In this document: in pieces, positions 1 through 12,302 of the stretch
Numbering within the stretch: position 1 is the first letter of the stretch
Layout of the letters: every line of letters starts with the position of its first letter
Source: Polytrichum commune
Taxonomy: Eukaryota; Streptophyta; Polytrichopsida; Polytrichales; Polytrichaceae
DNA length: 64,000 nt
Assembly: GCA_950295325.1 (NCBI GenBank)
Contig: OX485806.1
Span: 28,210,001 to 28,274,000, forward strand
Direction of reading: 5' to 3'
Notes under the pieces: model-generated
Databases searched by the model: none
Told to the model about the DNA's origin: nothing
What the model saw: the letters and a program-made list of their open reading frames with translations, nothing else
Translations under genes and position numbers: made by a program

Positions 1-2440
1 AAGTAGCCTTGCAAACACGAGTTTGTGAATGGGGTGTATAGTTATAGATGATAACTATGCATATATATTTCCGAGGAACGCCTTTTGAATTGTGGAACCC
101 TCATATGCATGTGATTTTTAACTAAGAAAGTATCCATTATAAGGATGTTATTGTCATCGGTCAAGCGTAGCACATACCACGGATAAAGTTTTTAAAATGT
201 TATCACCTAGAGTTCCAATTAGTTTGGTTTGCAATCTAGTAGTATTGTGATGGTAGGTACTCATTATGCAAAGTAGCGTTATTGCACGTCCACGATCATG
301 CACAAAGAACGTTGTCGGGCTATTAAAAACCAACTTTCTAGCTTGTCCCAGTAGGATGGGTGGGCCAAGCTAGCCTTGCATAGGTTAATATGGGATTTAA
401 GGTGATGGATTCCTTGTGCATACCCTATGTTAGATCTTCAAACTTCTCAAAGTTTCAGAGGTGAAAAGAAGACATCCCAAAAATTTCACCCAACGTTCAA
501 AATAGGTTGTGATACACGACAAGCTAATGAGCTCCTAATAGAGATATCGCCCTTATGATATCGCCCCGGGCTAAATCACATCTATGTTCGGGTAGGCCCC
601 GGTCTCCCTACCCGCACCTGCGTGGGAAGTTCTCCCCGTTGGGAACCAATGTGATAATACCTGGTCAAAATTACAAATATTCAAGTTGACATCACTTTCA
701 TCATTCCCAAATTACTTGATGAAGTTCCTTCACAAGCCAAAGGAGCTTAACGGCTTAAGTGACCGGGTATTGTCACATTGGTTCCCAACGAGGAAGAGAT
801 CCCACACAAGTGTGGGCAGGAAGATTGGGCAATGAAGGAGACGTGAGAGGGGCGGGGCCCACCTGAACACCAATGTGATTCAGCTAGGGGCTACGATATC
901 AATGTGCCCTTATTGTGTCCATATATGGAAGGGGGGGGGGGATTAGCAATTCCCAAATACTTTCGGGATCAAAATCATCTTCAAAAGACTTCTTTTTCCT
1001 TGATATTCTTCTCATAAATTTCCCATAAATTTTACACATCATAGAGGTTACACACCCTTTTCTAAGAATACAATAGATACATAGGCCTTAAATTATAGCT
1101 AGGTTCTACAACGACTTGTCATGCCGGTGTTGGGCCCCATGCAATAAGCATACATGCCACTAACATGAAGGCAACAAATTTGTATGATTTAATTATGGAC
1201 TAGTTTCCGTAAGAAAAACATGGTGTAAGCCCAAACACGGTGGACGAAACGGAGTTAGAATTCGTTCATTATGTGAAGGTGGGGCCAACTTCTTTGGCAC
1301 ACGATGCTCCCCAAATTCCCAACACTAGGGTGCAACATCCTAATGACGAGTAACGTTATGCCTCCGTTTGAAATCCAACTCTAATTGTTAAACTAGTTTC
1401 TTTATAATGAACATGAATGACAATATTTACCCCTAGAGAATGCATAGAGAAATGTAGGGAACCTATTCCGTCCCCCTATGTGCTAATCTTTAAACTCGTA
1501 ACTTGATATGGGGCCAAACTTGGTTTTGAATGATTGGAGAATAACATGCAAAGTATGAGCCCACGAAGACGATAAGACAAGTCACCAATTCCCAAGAACT
1601 GACATGTTCTCAACCACAACTTGAGGCCTTTAAATTTAAGACCGTCATGTCTTGTTAGTGGAGGTAGTGGTGAACACTCAAAAGCCTAAATTGTGGCCGA
1701 CTCGCCGACTTTTGTTTGTGGTTCTTATATAATACACACAATATGGAACGGAAGGGGCATCTAAGCGACTAGGTGTTCATGTGTGTGGGTGTTCTTAGGT
1801 TCGTTTTCCTTGTTGTTGTTGTTCTTCTTCTATTGATCACATTTACGTCGTGAAATTTTGTGTTTCCTTAGCAAATTTAGAATGAAACAATAACAATAAT
1901 TGGATCGAAAATCATATCTCTCCTTATTTACTTATGATGAACAGAAGAACATGTTTGTTAGGTTTTGTTGAACTAAATATAATATAGGTCCTCACACTTT
2001 TGTTCACTATGGATGTGAAATAGTTGATAAATTTTTAAAAATTGCAGTCCAATATCTTTTAAACATGTACCTTTATGATGTTTGTTCTTCGATCCTCACT
2101 TAGCACACAACAATCATATGCAATAACACCTACACACCTTATACTCACAAAGATGGTGGAGGTTGGGTTTCTTGGTCTTTGAGTCGGGTCCCACCATTCT
2201 TAACTAATGTGAAAACGAGGTAAATCATACTCTAATTTGGAAAATATGGTGTTTTAGTTTATCAGACTTCATAATTAACATGGTAAACCTCAAATCGGGA
2301 CGAAGATCACAAATCCCATGGGGAACAAGTTCCCTACTAAAATCAATTTACTTTAATAAAATTGGTGAGGGTGCGGTGGGGGGCTTGGCACAAAGAGCAA
2401 CACATCTTGCCCTAACCCATAAAAAAGATTTGTCCATAAT
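1..2440. other. gene-free interval, decayed repeat DNA
   Basis: I see no reading frame with protein-like composition on either strand. The stretch is AT-rich and ungenic, apart from a fold-back at 609-820 and an 11-base G run at 931-941. Retrotransposon remnants are possible, but no gag, protease, reverse transcriptase or integrase motif could be read. Confidence 0.6.
609..820. repeat. fold-back repeat, about 60-bp arms
   Basis: The left arm (609-667) and right arm (760-820) are inverted copies of each other. Both contain GGGAACCAATGTGA in opposite orientation next to a CCGGTCA/CTGGTCA-type end, and the match continues through a CCCACAC/GCGTGGG stretch. The spacer is about 92 bp. The phrase GGTATTGTCACA resembles the ends of some plant LTRs, so this may be a scrambled LTR junction rather than a MITE. 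Confidence 0.6.
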
Positions 2441-2475
2441 AGGTCACAATAACATATGATTCCACTTAGGATAAG

Positions 2476-2620
2476 TACACCAAATACTGTATTTAGTTAC
2501 ACCAAATACTGTATTTAGTGTCACCAATTCTATATGTCTTGGTCACTACTATTTGTAAACCGTCTGCGTAGTGTTACCAACACTACATGCAAAACCTAAC
2601 ATTATTTCAAACCTTGGACT
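2476..2620 (+). repeat. dispersed repeat, copy 1 of an inverted pair
   Basis: Contains a short tandem doubling of a segment with ACCAAATACTGTATTTAG, then GTCACCAATTCTATAT and a segment ending CCTAACATTATTT. The same order of motifs is found on the opposite strand at about 7400-7515. The pair could be the long terminal inverted repeats of one element of about 5 kb, or two independent insertions. Confidence 0.55.
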
Positions 2621-3633
2621 AACCAACTAATTCAACTATTAGTTAACTAGTTGTCTTTTGTAACAATAGTTGTTCGCAATTTGATTTGCCAAAAAATATA
2701 GTTAAAATTAAAACAATGGATGATTGGATCAAGTTGGAAGTAGACAATTCCAACTGGTAAAATGTGATTGAGCCAAAACATAGAAGATTCATAGTAAAAC
2801 CAAACATATAGCTATAAATAGGAATACTTTAACCATATGAGAAACATAAAACAAAAGTAGCGTTTTGGCATAAAAGGGAACTCGGGGGAGGAGAGAGGAT
2901 TTTTTTGTCTCTCCTATGGTCATGGTGGTTTGAGCTCATAGCAATCACAATATTGTGATCAAATTGTAACTCTTTTTTGTAATGTACAAAGTTTGAAAGC
3001 TCTCAACATTGGTGTCTCGTGTGCATTCATGCTTGTGCTATTCTTGCGTAGAAGAGGAATGTGACAACTATGAATTTATCATTAAATTATTCTTAATTAG
3101 TCTAATGAGATTAGATTGGGATGGATTATCCAAAAATTACAAGCAGTATAATTTGATCAGACGTCCTAAACATCATGGTTGCCACGAATCCTTGGCGAAC
3201 AATTGAGTGATCATAATACCTAGAGACACCCATGGCTAGATGTGTTACTCTTCAAACCGGGCACCACCAATGATTTCACCTAATGTGCAATAAACTTCAT
3301 TATAAAGTGACAACTTGATTGTGGAAACAATGAATGTTGATACTGAATTGGGATGAATCAACCACAAACATGTGGAGGGCAAGTTCTTACTGGAACTTCT
3401 TTACCTCATAAGATGAATAGGATCCTAACTCAAAGAGCAAGGCATTGAGCCCTAGACCACCAAACAACGATAGTACACTCACCTTATACCCTAAATGCTT
3501 TTTGAACCTACTGATGACGGTAAATGTGGCATTTTGAAATTGAAATCACTTCTCTTTTGTAGGTCTTAATAGATGTTATTTGTAATTATCAGTTTTTTTG
3601 AATACACTCTCTTTCTCTCTTAAACTAAGTGGT

Positions 3634-4400
3634 CATGTAGGCCCTCCCAATTATGTCAACAATTGAACAACATTGTAGCACATAGTCCAATTTCATTGCG
3701 ACACACGCCTTTATGGTGTCCATTCTTGGCTACAAACATGGTTATATGCCACTTAAATCTATGTGTTGTGTTAAGAAGTGTGACCACACAAGGCACAATG
3801 CGTATCCAACAACTTGATGGTTGAGTTGTTGACACAATTGAGAGAATCGAGATATAAACGCTCACTACCAACATACAAGTCCTATGCACAACATCCTTTG
3901 TCTTGTGAGACTTATACTGATTTCCTATAGCTTTTTGCATCTCATTAAAATCCAATTGTGGTGGAATACTTGAAATGACAATATGTGTGATTCATTGCAT
4001 TTTGCTAACCAGACAAGACAATTTGCGAGTCGATTGAACATGCCATAAATATATAGGGAGTTGGAATTGTTAACAGTAGGGCCACATAAGGTCTGTGGCC
4101 ATGTTGTGGGAACTTCCATCTCCATAAACATGTATAACCTTTGATCGGCTCATAATTGTATCACCGAGTTGGCAACTATGAATCACGTAGATTGACAATG
4201 CAAGTTTCACAATTGGAATTTAGATGCAAGAGTTGTAAGAGGTCAAAGTGAATATTCTATTTCTCTTTAAAGGGTCACATATGCCCTTCCAATTGTGTTT
4301 GTTATTGATACTATAACGGTGTCTATATTTTAAACACATAAGTCCAATTTCAACGTAACATAATGAACATGTCTTTGTGATGTCCATTATTCTTTACAAG
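3634..4400 (+). repeat. two copies of dispersed family R1
   Basis: Copies at about 3634-3755 and 4262-4400 share the family order: a 'CCCAATTATGTNNAC' block, a 'TAGTCCAATTTC' block, a 'CTTTNTGGTGTCCATTCTT' block and a 'CATATGCCA' block. The same order recurs, on both strands, near 19.5-22.4 kb, 27.6 kb, 49.6 kb and 61.8-62.5 kb. No coding capacity is visible. The family behaves like a non-autonomous transposon or a decayed LTR. Confidence 0.65.
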
Positions 4401-5349
4401 TCTTGCCATATGCAAGAGGGAAATATCACATTCCAACATACCTTTCATGCATCAAACATAACAACATGATCCCCTATAGGTTTGTGGTTGATTCATATCA
4501 AATGAATTCAACTAGACTTATTCCAGGTCTTTGAAGCTAATTTTGCTGTCAAATAAACTAAAAAAAAATTGCACACTATTTCAACACTTCTATGTGAACC
4601 CCATGTTAAATAAATGAGAGGTATGCTTGTATATAAAAAGTCCTCCTCACCATTGCCATATAAAACTAAATCATAGGTGTCCAATTGAAAATGATGACCA
4701 CATAAGGATTATAACTAATCACTCATCCAAGTGGAGAGCATTCCAACAACAATCTTGTGATTTTCTATTAACAAAGAGAACAATTCATCCATAACCTCCG
4801 TTATGTATCCATGAGTAGATTGGTTATGGCCTATAAATGCTTGTCACAACACATTATCCACTTTCCTCTTGTTAAGTGATGTGGTCCACAATCATCTCCT
4901 CATCTACATTGCTTACTTACAACATGTCCCTCTTCATGCGTCCATAGTGAATGGTGTGATGAAATATGGTCACTAACGCAACCGTGTGTTGTGGCAAAAT
5001 CCAAGGACTAGGCATGGCCATGAGGGTGCAAGCATGGTAAAGTGGACCAAAAAAGTGTTGGGTATCTTAAAACCATAGTTTTTTTGGTCAAACGCTTGAA
5101 ATTGGTAGCAAATTGTTGTTTAAATTGGATTTTTTTTTCATGTTGACCTTTATTGTTGTGTTAAGTACTCAAGTGTAGAAAACCAAGATGAGACCTTCAA
5201 ACTTATCATTAAGAGTAATGATTAAAAATTAAAAATTAGAAATGGCTAGATATGGTTTTGGACATGAATTTCATGACCTTAACTATTTTGAACTTTTTTT
5301 TTCACATTTCTTGAATTCATTATGCACTTGAGGTCCTCGTCATCATCAT

Positions 5350-5353
<4 letters not shown>

Positions 5354-5382
<29 letters not shown>
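5354..5382. repeat. (AT)n microsatellite
   Basis: A pure AT dinucleotide run directly follows a short (CAT)n run. Confidence 0.95.
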
Positions 5383-5385
<3 letters not shown>

Positions 5386-7399
5386 AAAGATCATCAATTC
5401 AATGTATTTTTATCATTTGTTTAACAATTACTTGTTCGATATCACCACTTGCACATCCACTTGCACCCTTTTCTAAAATACGTAGATTCTTTTTTGAGAT
5501 TTCTTTTTCAACATAAATTTCTTGGCATTTTAAATCAAAATGTTAAAAAAAAGTATAATCTCTTTATTTTTCGCAAAATTCAAAGTAGTATATTGTTTTG
5601 AATCACTTTCACTTAAACCTATGCAAGAATTAAAAGATGTCCACTTTATTGTGCTTGCACCCATACCGTAAACCATGTGCTTATCCAAGCAAAAAAGAAA
5701 AAAGAAAAGATCCTTCCAACAACTATTTTGCGTTACTATGTCCACACATAAACCATTTCCTTGAACCTTCAAATAACCTTCAAATCATGTGCTTGACCGT
5801 ACTAGTTATGTCCCATAAACAAACTTAATAGATGAATATTTAGTTGTTATTGCAACTTGTCATCCATTATCCTCTCGCCAAGTATGTGGTCCACAATCAT
5901 CCCCTCTTCCTCTACATTATCAATTACTACAACTCCTCCACATGAGTCCACAACGAGTGTTGTGATGAAAATCCAATCAATCACTTAGTTTTGGTTCTTG
6001 CGTTGCTATGTAATCCAAGAGTTGGGCATGCCATGGGGATCATAATTGGCGAGAAGAGTGTGGATGATGAGTTGTGATAGCAACACGAAACATCCATCCA
6101 CTCAAGACGAGTATGATCTTTGATCAATATGTTAATGAACATAAATTGAGGGTTATGTATGAATTGTGTTTCTTTGTGGATAATAATTTATTTAAAAAAA
6201 AAAAACACACAAGAAAATTATTGGAAGTGCTCTCCACTTGGATGAGCGACTGATTATGTTGTCACAATCATCTTTCCTCTTCCTCGTCACCACTTATGGC
6301 AACTCCTCCACGAAAATCAATCCACATTGCTTCCTATGATAAAAATCAACTTAGTGACTAACATAACCTTGTGTTGCTACAGAATCCAACGGATGGGCGT
6401 AGCCATGCCATTGGGATCATAAACCAACAAGAATTATCGCAACGAGACATCCATTTGCTCTAACTTTTCATGGGACATAACCAATCTTGCTCAGGGACAT
6501 AAAATGATAAATATGGCTAGACCTGACCATTCCAACAAGACATCCATCTGCTCATTGTTTATGTAACATAACTAGTTTGCTCATGAACATAGAATGAAAA
6601 TTATGTATTAGATATTGTACACGAGGAGCCCTGCTACAACACGCCTACAATATCGAACATAGTACTCACCATGTCACGAGGGTTACTAACTACATTCTGT
6701 AATTGTGGTGCTCGTGTCCAATGAAAACATGGCACACAAGCGAGAACTATGACGATGAGCGCTACATATGAAATGTTCTTAGTGTGGATAGAAAAACACA
6801 AGAGAATTGTTGGAAGTGCTCTCCACTTGGATGAACGACCAATTATGTAAGTTAGTCCATATATAATCATCTCTCTTCTTCTTCTTCAGCACCACTCATT
6901 ACAACTCCTTCGCATGAATCAATCCACAATGATGAAATCAAATTGATGACTAAGGTAAAGGCATCTAATTCCGACCCTTACCGAAATCCGTCCCCTAGGT
7001 CCATGAACCTAAATCTAATCCAACCCTTATTCCTAAATTTGTCTCCCATTCCAATACCTTTATGCAACCTTAACCCGTACCATAACAAGTACATAGCTCA
7101 AGGATTGGTATTTGGAGTGTGTTGATTACACTAAATATTGCGTTGAATGTTATATGGTATTTTACGTCATTGTGGTAACTTTTATAATGACACTTCTTAT
7201 GAATAAGGTTGTAAATGTTGTCATCTCAACTTGCTTTTGATTCATTCATTTTTGAAATATATTTTGCATCCTAACAAATTTGTAATGAAGGATTGTCATG
7301 AATGATTGAACTTTTGAATGAAAAATCACTTAGTAAGTGACAATGATTGCAACATTGTAAAACTATGATGCCCAAATTCTTTACAAAGCATGACAAATA

Positions 7400-7515
7400 A
7401 TGTTAGGTTTACATTTAGTGTTGGCTACACTACATGTGTGGTTTACAATTAGTTTTAAGCGATATAAATAGAATTGGTGACACTAAATACAATATTTAGT
7501 GTAATAAGGTTGGGT
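7400..7515 (-). repeat. dispersed repeat, copy 2 of an inverted pair
   Basis: On the minus strand this reads ACACTAAATATTGTATTTAG, then GTCACCAATTCTATTTAT, then AACCTAACATTATTTG, matching the copy at 2476-2620 over roughly 120 bp with moderate divergence. Confidence 0.55.
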
Positions 7516-8007
7516 ATCGGTTGGATATGTCAATGGCTACTTGGTGTCAACAAAGGCAACTTAAGAAATGTAATTAGCTAGGTTTAGTGACCCACGACGC
7601 ATGAGATGGTAGAGAACGCCTAAGTTAGTATGTGGTGTGTTGGCTTGCGGCAGAGTAAGCCATATGAGGTCCAATCCATAGGGTTAACGGAAACGTTTGG
7701 GCCCACATGAGATACACATGGACACGCATATTAAGGTTGTGGCAAAGCCAACTCAATGACCCTAACTGCTGGGAAAATGCTAGGTGTGGACAGATGAAGG
7801 GCATAAGGAACTTGCCTTGCAACTAGGTATATGATGACATTGAGAACCTACTGCATGTGGTGAAAATAATTGCTAACTATATTCTTGTTGTAGTAAATTA
7901 TTATTATTATTATTATAATATTGAAAAATTGATTGCATTTGTTAATGCCATTCCCACATTAGGGCCATTCGTCGCTTTTCACAGCATGATGAGTCCTTCT
8001 TGGTAGG

Positions 8008-8640
8008 GAAAATTCATCTCTTTTTGGAGTTTATTACTAGTGGTAAGGACTTTACATCCTACTCACAATAACCTCATTGGATGTATTGTATTGTAGTTTC
8101 ACCCATGCACTTCACTGCATACAAGACAAAAATTCCTATCAAGATGGAATTCTTCCATTGTCGTGGGTTGATTGTTGGTCATATTATGGGCATGTTATAG
8201 AACATAAAATGCCATCTCTTATATAAATTGGATGCTACATATGATATAGGCTAAATTAGCCAAAGGGTTGGTTTAAACACCCTACACCTTAACACAACCT
8301 TGTGTTGTTGTGGAATCCAAGGGACACAAGCATGCTATGCCATTGGGGATCATAAAGGTGGCATGTATTTGAGCCTATTACAAGATTTTAGGTTTGAAAG
8401 GGCTAGTAATTGTAGAGCGAGAGAGAAGAGGCTACCTAATATCATGCCCATACTATGACCAATGACTTGCCCATAACAGTTGGAGATTTTCCATCTTGAT
8501 ATGAGATTTTGTCTTGTATGCAGTGAAGTGAATGGGCAAAATTGTAGTACATTACATTTAGTGATGAAATTGTGAGTAGGACAAAAAATCCTTATTATTA
8601 ACAATAAATTTTAGAAAGAGATGAACTTTCCCCGTGAAGG
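8008..8640. repeat. large fold-back, about 190-bp arms
   Basis: The segment at about 8008-8198 and the reverse complement of about 8437-8628 align along their length. Shared blocks include 'TTCATCTCTTT', 'CCTACTCACAAT', 'CACTTCACTGCATACAAGAC', 'TATCAAGATGGAA' and 'TATGGGCATG'. The loop is about 240 bp and includes part of an R4-type repeat. The arms are imperfect (about three quarters identical by eye). No ORF is present. A fold-back MITE is the likeliest explanation. Confidence 0.7.
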
Positions 8641-9808
8641 GGGGGCTCCTAATGTTGTCGAGGAGCAATGATTGGCTCACAATGTGGGCATGGTAGAATA
8701 AACAAACCCATTTCCTCTACCTCCACAATCTTAATATATCAAGTCCCCTAAAGTCACAAAGTTCCACACATGTGGCTGTAATTTTCTAATGTGATGGAAA
8801 AAACTGTGAAGGTTTACACATGTCGCCTTTGCATTCGGTATGATGGAAAATAAGTTAAAAGAGCACGCATTTGGGTTCCTTGAAAAGGGCACTAATTGTA
8901 CTCAAGTTTTCGTCTCCCAATCCTTAAGGGAGAGAATCCTACCCTTGAAAATTCCCAGTAATTTCAAAACTTGAAAACAAATTGTGATTTTTTTTGGTTA
9001 TATGTTGTAAAACTTATTTCCATTTATACGATATTGCTTAAGTTAATGGAAATACGTAGGTCTATTCTATAAGTTGCTCATGTTGTTGTTGTTGTTGTGG
9101 ATGTAGGGGAAACCACACAAGGTGACAAACTACCAATTAAAAGGAGTGATGCCACCATTCTCAAAACCCGGGAACTAATAATAAGGTTGATTTTTCATTA
9201 AACTAACAACTGGGAATGGGGGGTTTGCCTCCCCACCAGATTGCCAACTTTTGAAAAATGGTGGGAAAAAAACCACAACCCACCATTTTGGGAGCCAATA
9301 AGAACGCAACATCATGTCTTAGATTCTAAAATTGATATGTTGGTATTTTTGTAAAGTAGTCAACTTTGAAGTGGGGCGTCACTATACTACGGAAAACGGT
9401 GACTCATTTGCACATGTTGGGTGGCCACAAGTTTCAAAACATCCAGTTTCACCTCTCCGGTCCAAGATGGGTTTTTGTGAGAACCTTTGGTCGTGGGTGT
9501 GTGGCCTCCGTTGGCCGCGTCACTGAGGCGATGTGAATGCCTCCTGTGTGGTCGGGGGCTAGGAAGATCTCGGTTGTCGATTACGATCTGATAGATCTAA
9601 CAACTATTATGCTACCCCAACTCCTAGCTTCTCAACCCCTCAGGTAGAGCTTGAAAAACTTCACGTTGGATGAAATCTCCACCTTCATCCACTCACAAAT
9701 CTTGGATGAAAATTTTCAAATTGAGTCCTTCCTTAAAAAGATTTGTGGAGGAGATGATGCCAACAGGGGGGGGGGTTGGTACTCCTACCTATTCCTTGTG
9801 AAAGGTAG
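8640..9808. other. gene-free interval
   Basis: No convincing coding sequence. A (TTG)n stretch sits near 9080. A frame of about 70 codons at 9651-9860 runs into the duplicated segment below and has no recognisable domain. Confidence 0.5.
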
Positions 9809-10078
9809 AACCAAGGGTACTGGCCATCAACTCCAAGCCCCTTTTGATGACCAACCTTGAAATGGGATTTAACCGATTGTATGAGAACCCTCTGGGAGCC
9901 TTCAAAATCTCACACAAATGCTCTCATACAATGGGATGAACAAAACCAAGGGTACTGGCCATCAACTCCAAGCCCCTTTTGATGACCAACCTTGAAATGG
10001 GATTTAACCGATTGTATGAGAACCCTCTGGGAGCCTTCAAAATCTCACACAAATGCTCTCATACAATGGGATGAACAA
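9809..10078. repeat. perfect tandem duplication, 2 x 135 bp
   Basis: The segment 9809-9943 is followed immediately by 9944-10078, which I read as identical base for base. Each copy begins AACCAAGGGTACTGGCC. In a neighbourhood where other repeats are strongly diverged, an exact pair points to a very recent duplication or to an assembly artefact. Confidence 0.9.
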
Positions 10079-10079
10079 A

Positions 10080-11150
10080 TCAACCCCTTCATCTTGCAAA
10101 CATTGGATTTTTCATCCACCAACATTTCATCCGTCGGAAGTTCTTTTCGGTCCTAGACCATAGGATGGGGCTCTGTGTATGGATGGCTTGGATGTGGTCT
10201 GCCCATGACCACACACCCTCCATTCACAATGCCTCAATGACATGGCTCCGTTGGTGTGCATGTTGTAAAGTAAGTACACTTATTACTCATCAGAAAAGCC
10301 CTGGTCCCACTTGACTCAACACACTCACTAACACTAAACCACACAATTCACCTACGAAAAATAAGCACACTGAGCAGCCCTAACTCTCATGCTCACATGG
10401 ACACGAGAGGGAGGCTGTGAACGGACATCGCATGTCAGGGTAAAAGACTTTGATGTTCCCTTTTTTTCCTTTTTGCCCACACTTATTAGTAAACTGGAAC
10501 CTGCTTGACCAAACACAGACTCCCTAGCCTAGCCTGGCGTAGCCTAAGTTAGCGTAGCCTCCCCTCTGACAACAACAACAACATCATCATCATCGGCAGC
10601 AGCAGTAGCAGCAGGACCACTGTTGGCTCAAAATCAGCTCCCTTGCCTCCCTTGCTTTTCCCCTGCGTTGCTCACTTCACCCCCTTCCCAATCCCTCTGC
10701 GGCAAACCCACAAGCAAGCCTCACTCAACGAAAGCCTCAACCGCATCCAACAAGGAGGAAAAGAAGGACTCACGCGGTCTTAAGTAACCCGACTAACAAA
10801 GTAGGGAGAGAGCGCACAGAGAGCTTGGGGATCCGGGTCGCTGATGGGTGCATTTTCTTTTGCGCAATTGGGGTAAAAGAAGGTCACCAGCACTTTTGGG
10901 TGGGCTGTGTGTGTTTTGGGGTCACACACTTGAGAGTTGTGGATTTGGGTTTGCTGCGTGTGGGCGATTGGGATTGCGATTGGCGGAGTAGATAGATTGT
11001 GGGACGACATTGTGTAACAAGGTGGCATTTTTGGTGGCGTTGGTTGGAGGGAATTTGGGAATTTTGCTTGTGTGGGATTATTGATTCGGCAGGAAGAGAA
11101 GTGGGTTATCATTGCCCATTGGAAGAGCGGAGCATCATCCCTGGAGTCTT
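10080..11150. other. gene-free interval upstream of the LON-gene repeat arrays
   Basis: Contains short CAA, CAT and CAG runs (10570-10615). From about 10780 onward the base composition is richer in G+C and resembles plant promoter or leader DNA. No TATA-type element or start site could be fixed. It may be the distal promoter of the LON-domain gene. Confidence 0.35.
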
Positions 11151-11749
11151 GTTCAATCTGAGGCAGCTGGAGGAGTTCTTCTTCATCTTCATCACCATCA
11201 TCATCACCACCATCATCTTATTCTTCTTCTTTGGTGGTCCACTATGGTAACGACTCTTGCAGCATGCACCCTTTTTCCTCCACCCCCTCCACCCCCTCCT
11301 TCTTTCTTCTCTTTTTCCTGTCTCTTTCCATACTCTCGGGTGCAATCACCACATTTATTTGATTGTCGTGTCGGGTAATTGCTTGCACTATGAAAGGCAG
11401 GAGGATGTGAAGATGGAGGATGGGATGGGACCTACCAACCCTTTTGCAATCTGGTTGGCATACATCGCCCTCTCTCTATGTCTCGCTCGTCTTCTGCTTC
11501 CTTCAATTCCGAGCTGGAGGAATTCTTCTTCTTCTTCTTCTCCTCCTCTTTCGGTTGTTCACTATGGCAGCAACTTGCATGCACACTTTTCCCCTTCTTC
11601 TTTTTCTGTCTCTTTTATTCAACCTCTCGGGTTCAATCATCACCACATTTGGAGTTTCTGATTGACGTGTCGGGTAATTGCTTGCACTATGGAAGGAGGA
11701 TTTGAAGACGGAGGATGGGATGGGACCTACCAAACCTTTGGTAATCTGG

Positions 11750-11807
<58 letters not shown>

Positions 11808-12110
11808 GGGGAGTTCATCTTATACTTCTCTTCGGTTGTTCACTACGGTGGCAACTCGCATGCAAACGTTTCCCCCTCCTCCTCTCTTTTTGTCTGTCTC
11901 TTTTCTTCAATCTCTCGTGTCCAATCATCACCGCATTTGATTTTTACTGATTGATGTGTGGGGTAATTGCTTGCATCATGGAAGGGAGGAAGGGGAGATG
12001 TGAAGATGGGGGGATGGGATGGGGGGATGGGATGGGGATGGGACCTACCAACCCTGATGGAAGTAATCTGGTTGGTGTCTCTTTCTCTCGTTGTCTGGGT
12101 CCCACAGCTT
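11150..12110. repeat. tandem array A, three units of about 290-300 bp
   Basis: A block beginning CGTGTCGGGTAATTGCTTGC and followed by GGATGGGATGGGACCTACCA occurs at 11368, 11668 and 11957. Between these blocks each unit has a pyrimidine-rich part and a 'GGTTGTTCACTATGG'-type segment. The spacing (about 299 then 289 bp) defines three diverged units. Reading frames through the pyrimidine-rich parts give only low-complexity peptides. Confidence 0.8.
11756..11803. repeat. (TC)n microsatellite
   Basis: An uninterrupted CT dinucleotide run of about 48 bases inside tandem array A. A shorter run of the same kind lies near 12219-12241. Confidence 0.95.
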
Positions 12111-12302
12111 GTGTGCACGCTCGGTCGTCTAGTCTATGTCTGTCTATTGCTACCAATCATCACGACTGCTTTTGTTTTTTCTTAGAATGGGTTGCTGCAG
12201 CAACCACATCCACACGAGTCTCTCTCTCTCTCTCTCTCTCTCATGGCTCCTTCTTCCTTTGTTTCTTTCTGCCTTCCTTCGACATGGGGTTGTCTTACAT
12301 TT

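Larger units (their letters stand above)
4690..8360. repeat. cluster of dispersed family R4
   Basis: At least four segments (about 4850-5035, 5865-6060, 6255-6430 and 8285-8350) repeat the order 'TGGTCCACAATCATC', 'ACAACTCCTCCAC', 'CCTTGTGTTG', 'GGGCATGCCATNGGGATCATAA'. A partner motif with 'GTGCTCTCCACTTGGATGA' occurs at about 6220 and 6800 on the + strand and inverted at about 4720. Part of the unit also occurs at 6860-6950. No genes were recognised here. Confidence 0.6.
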
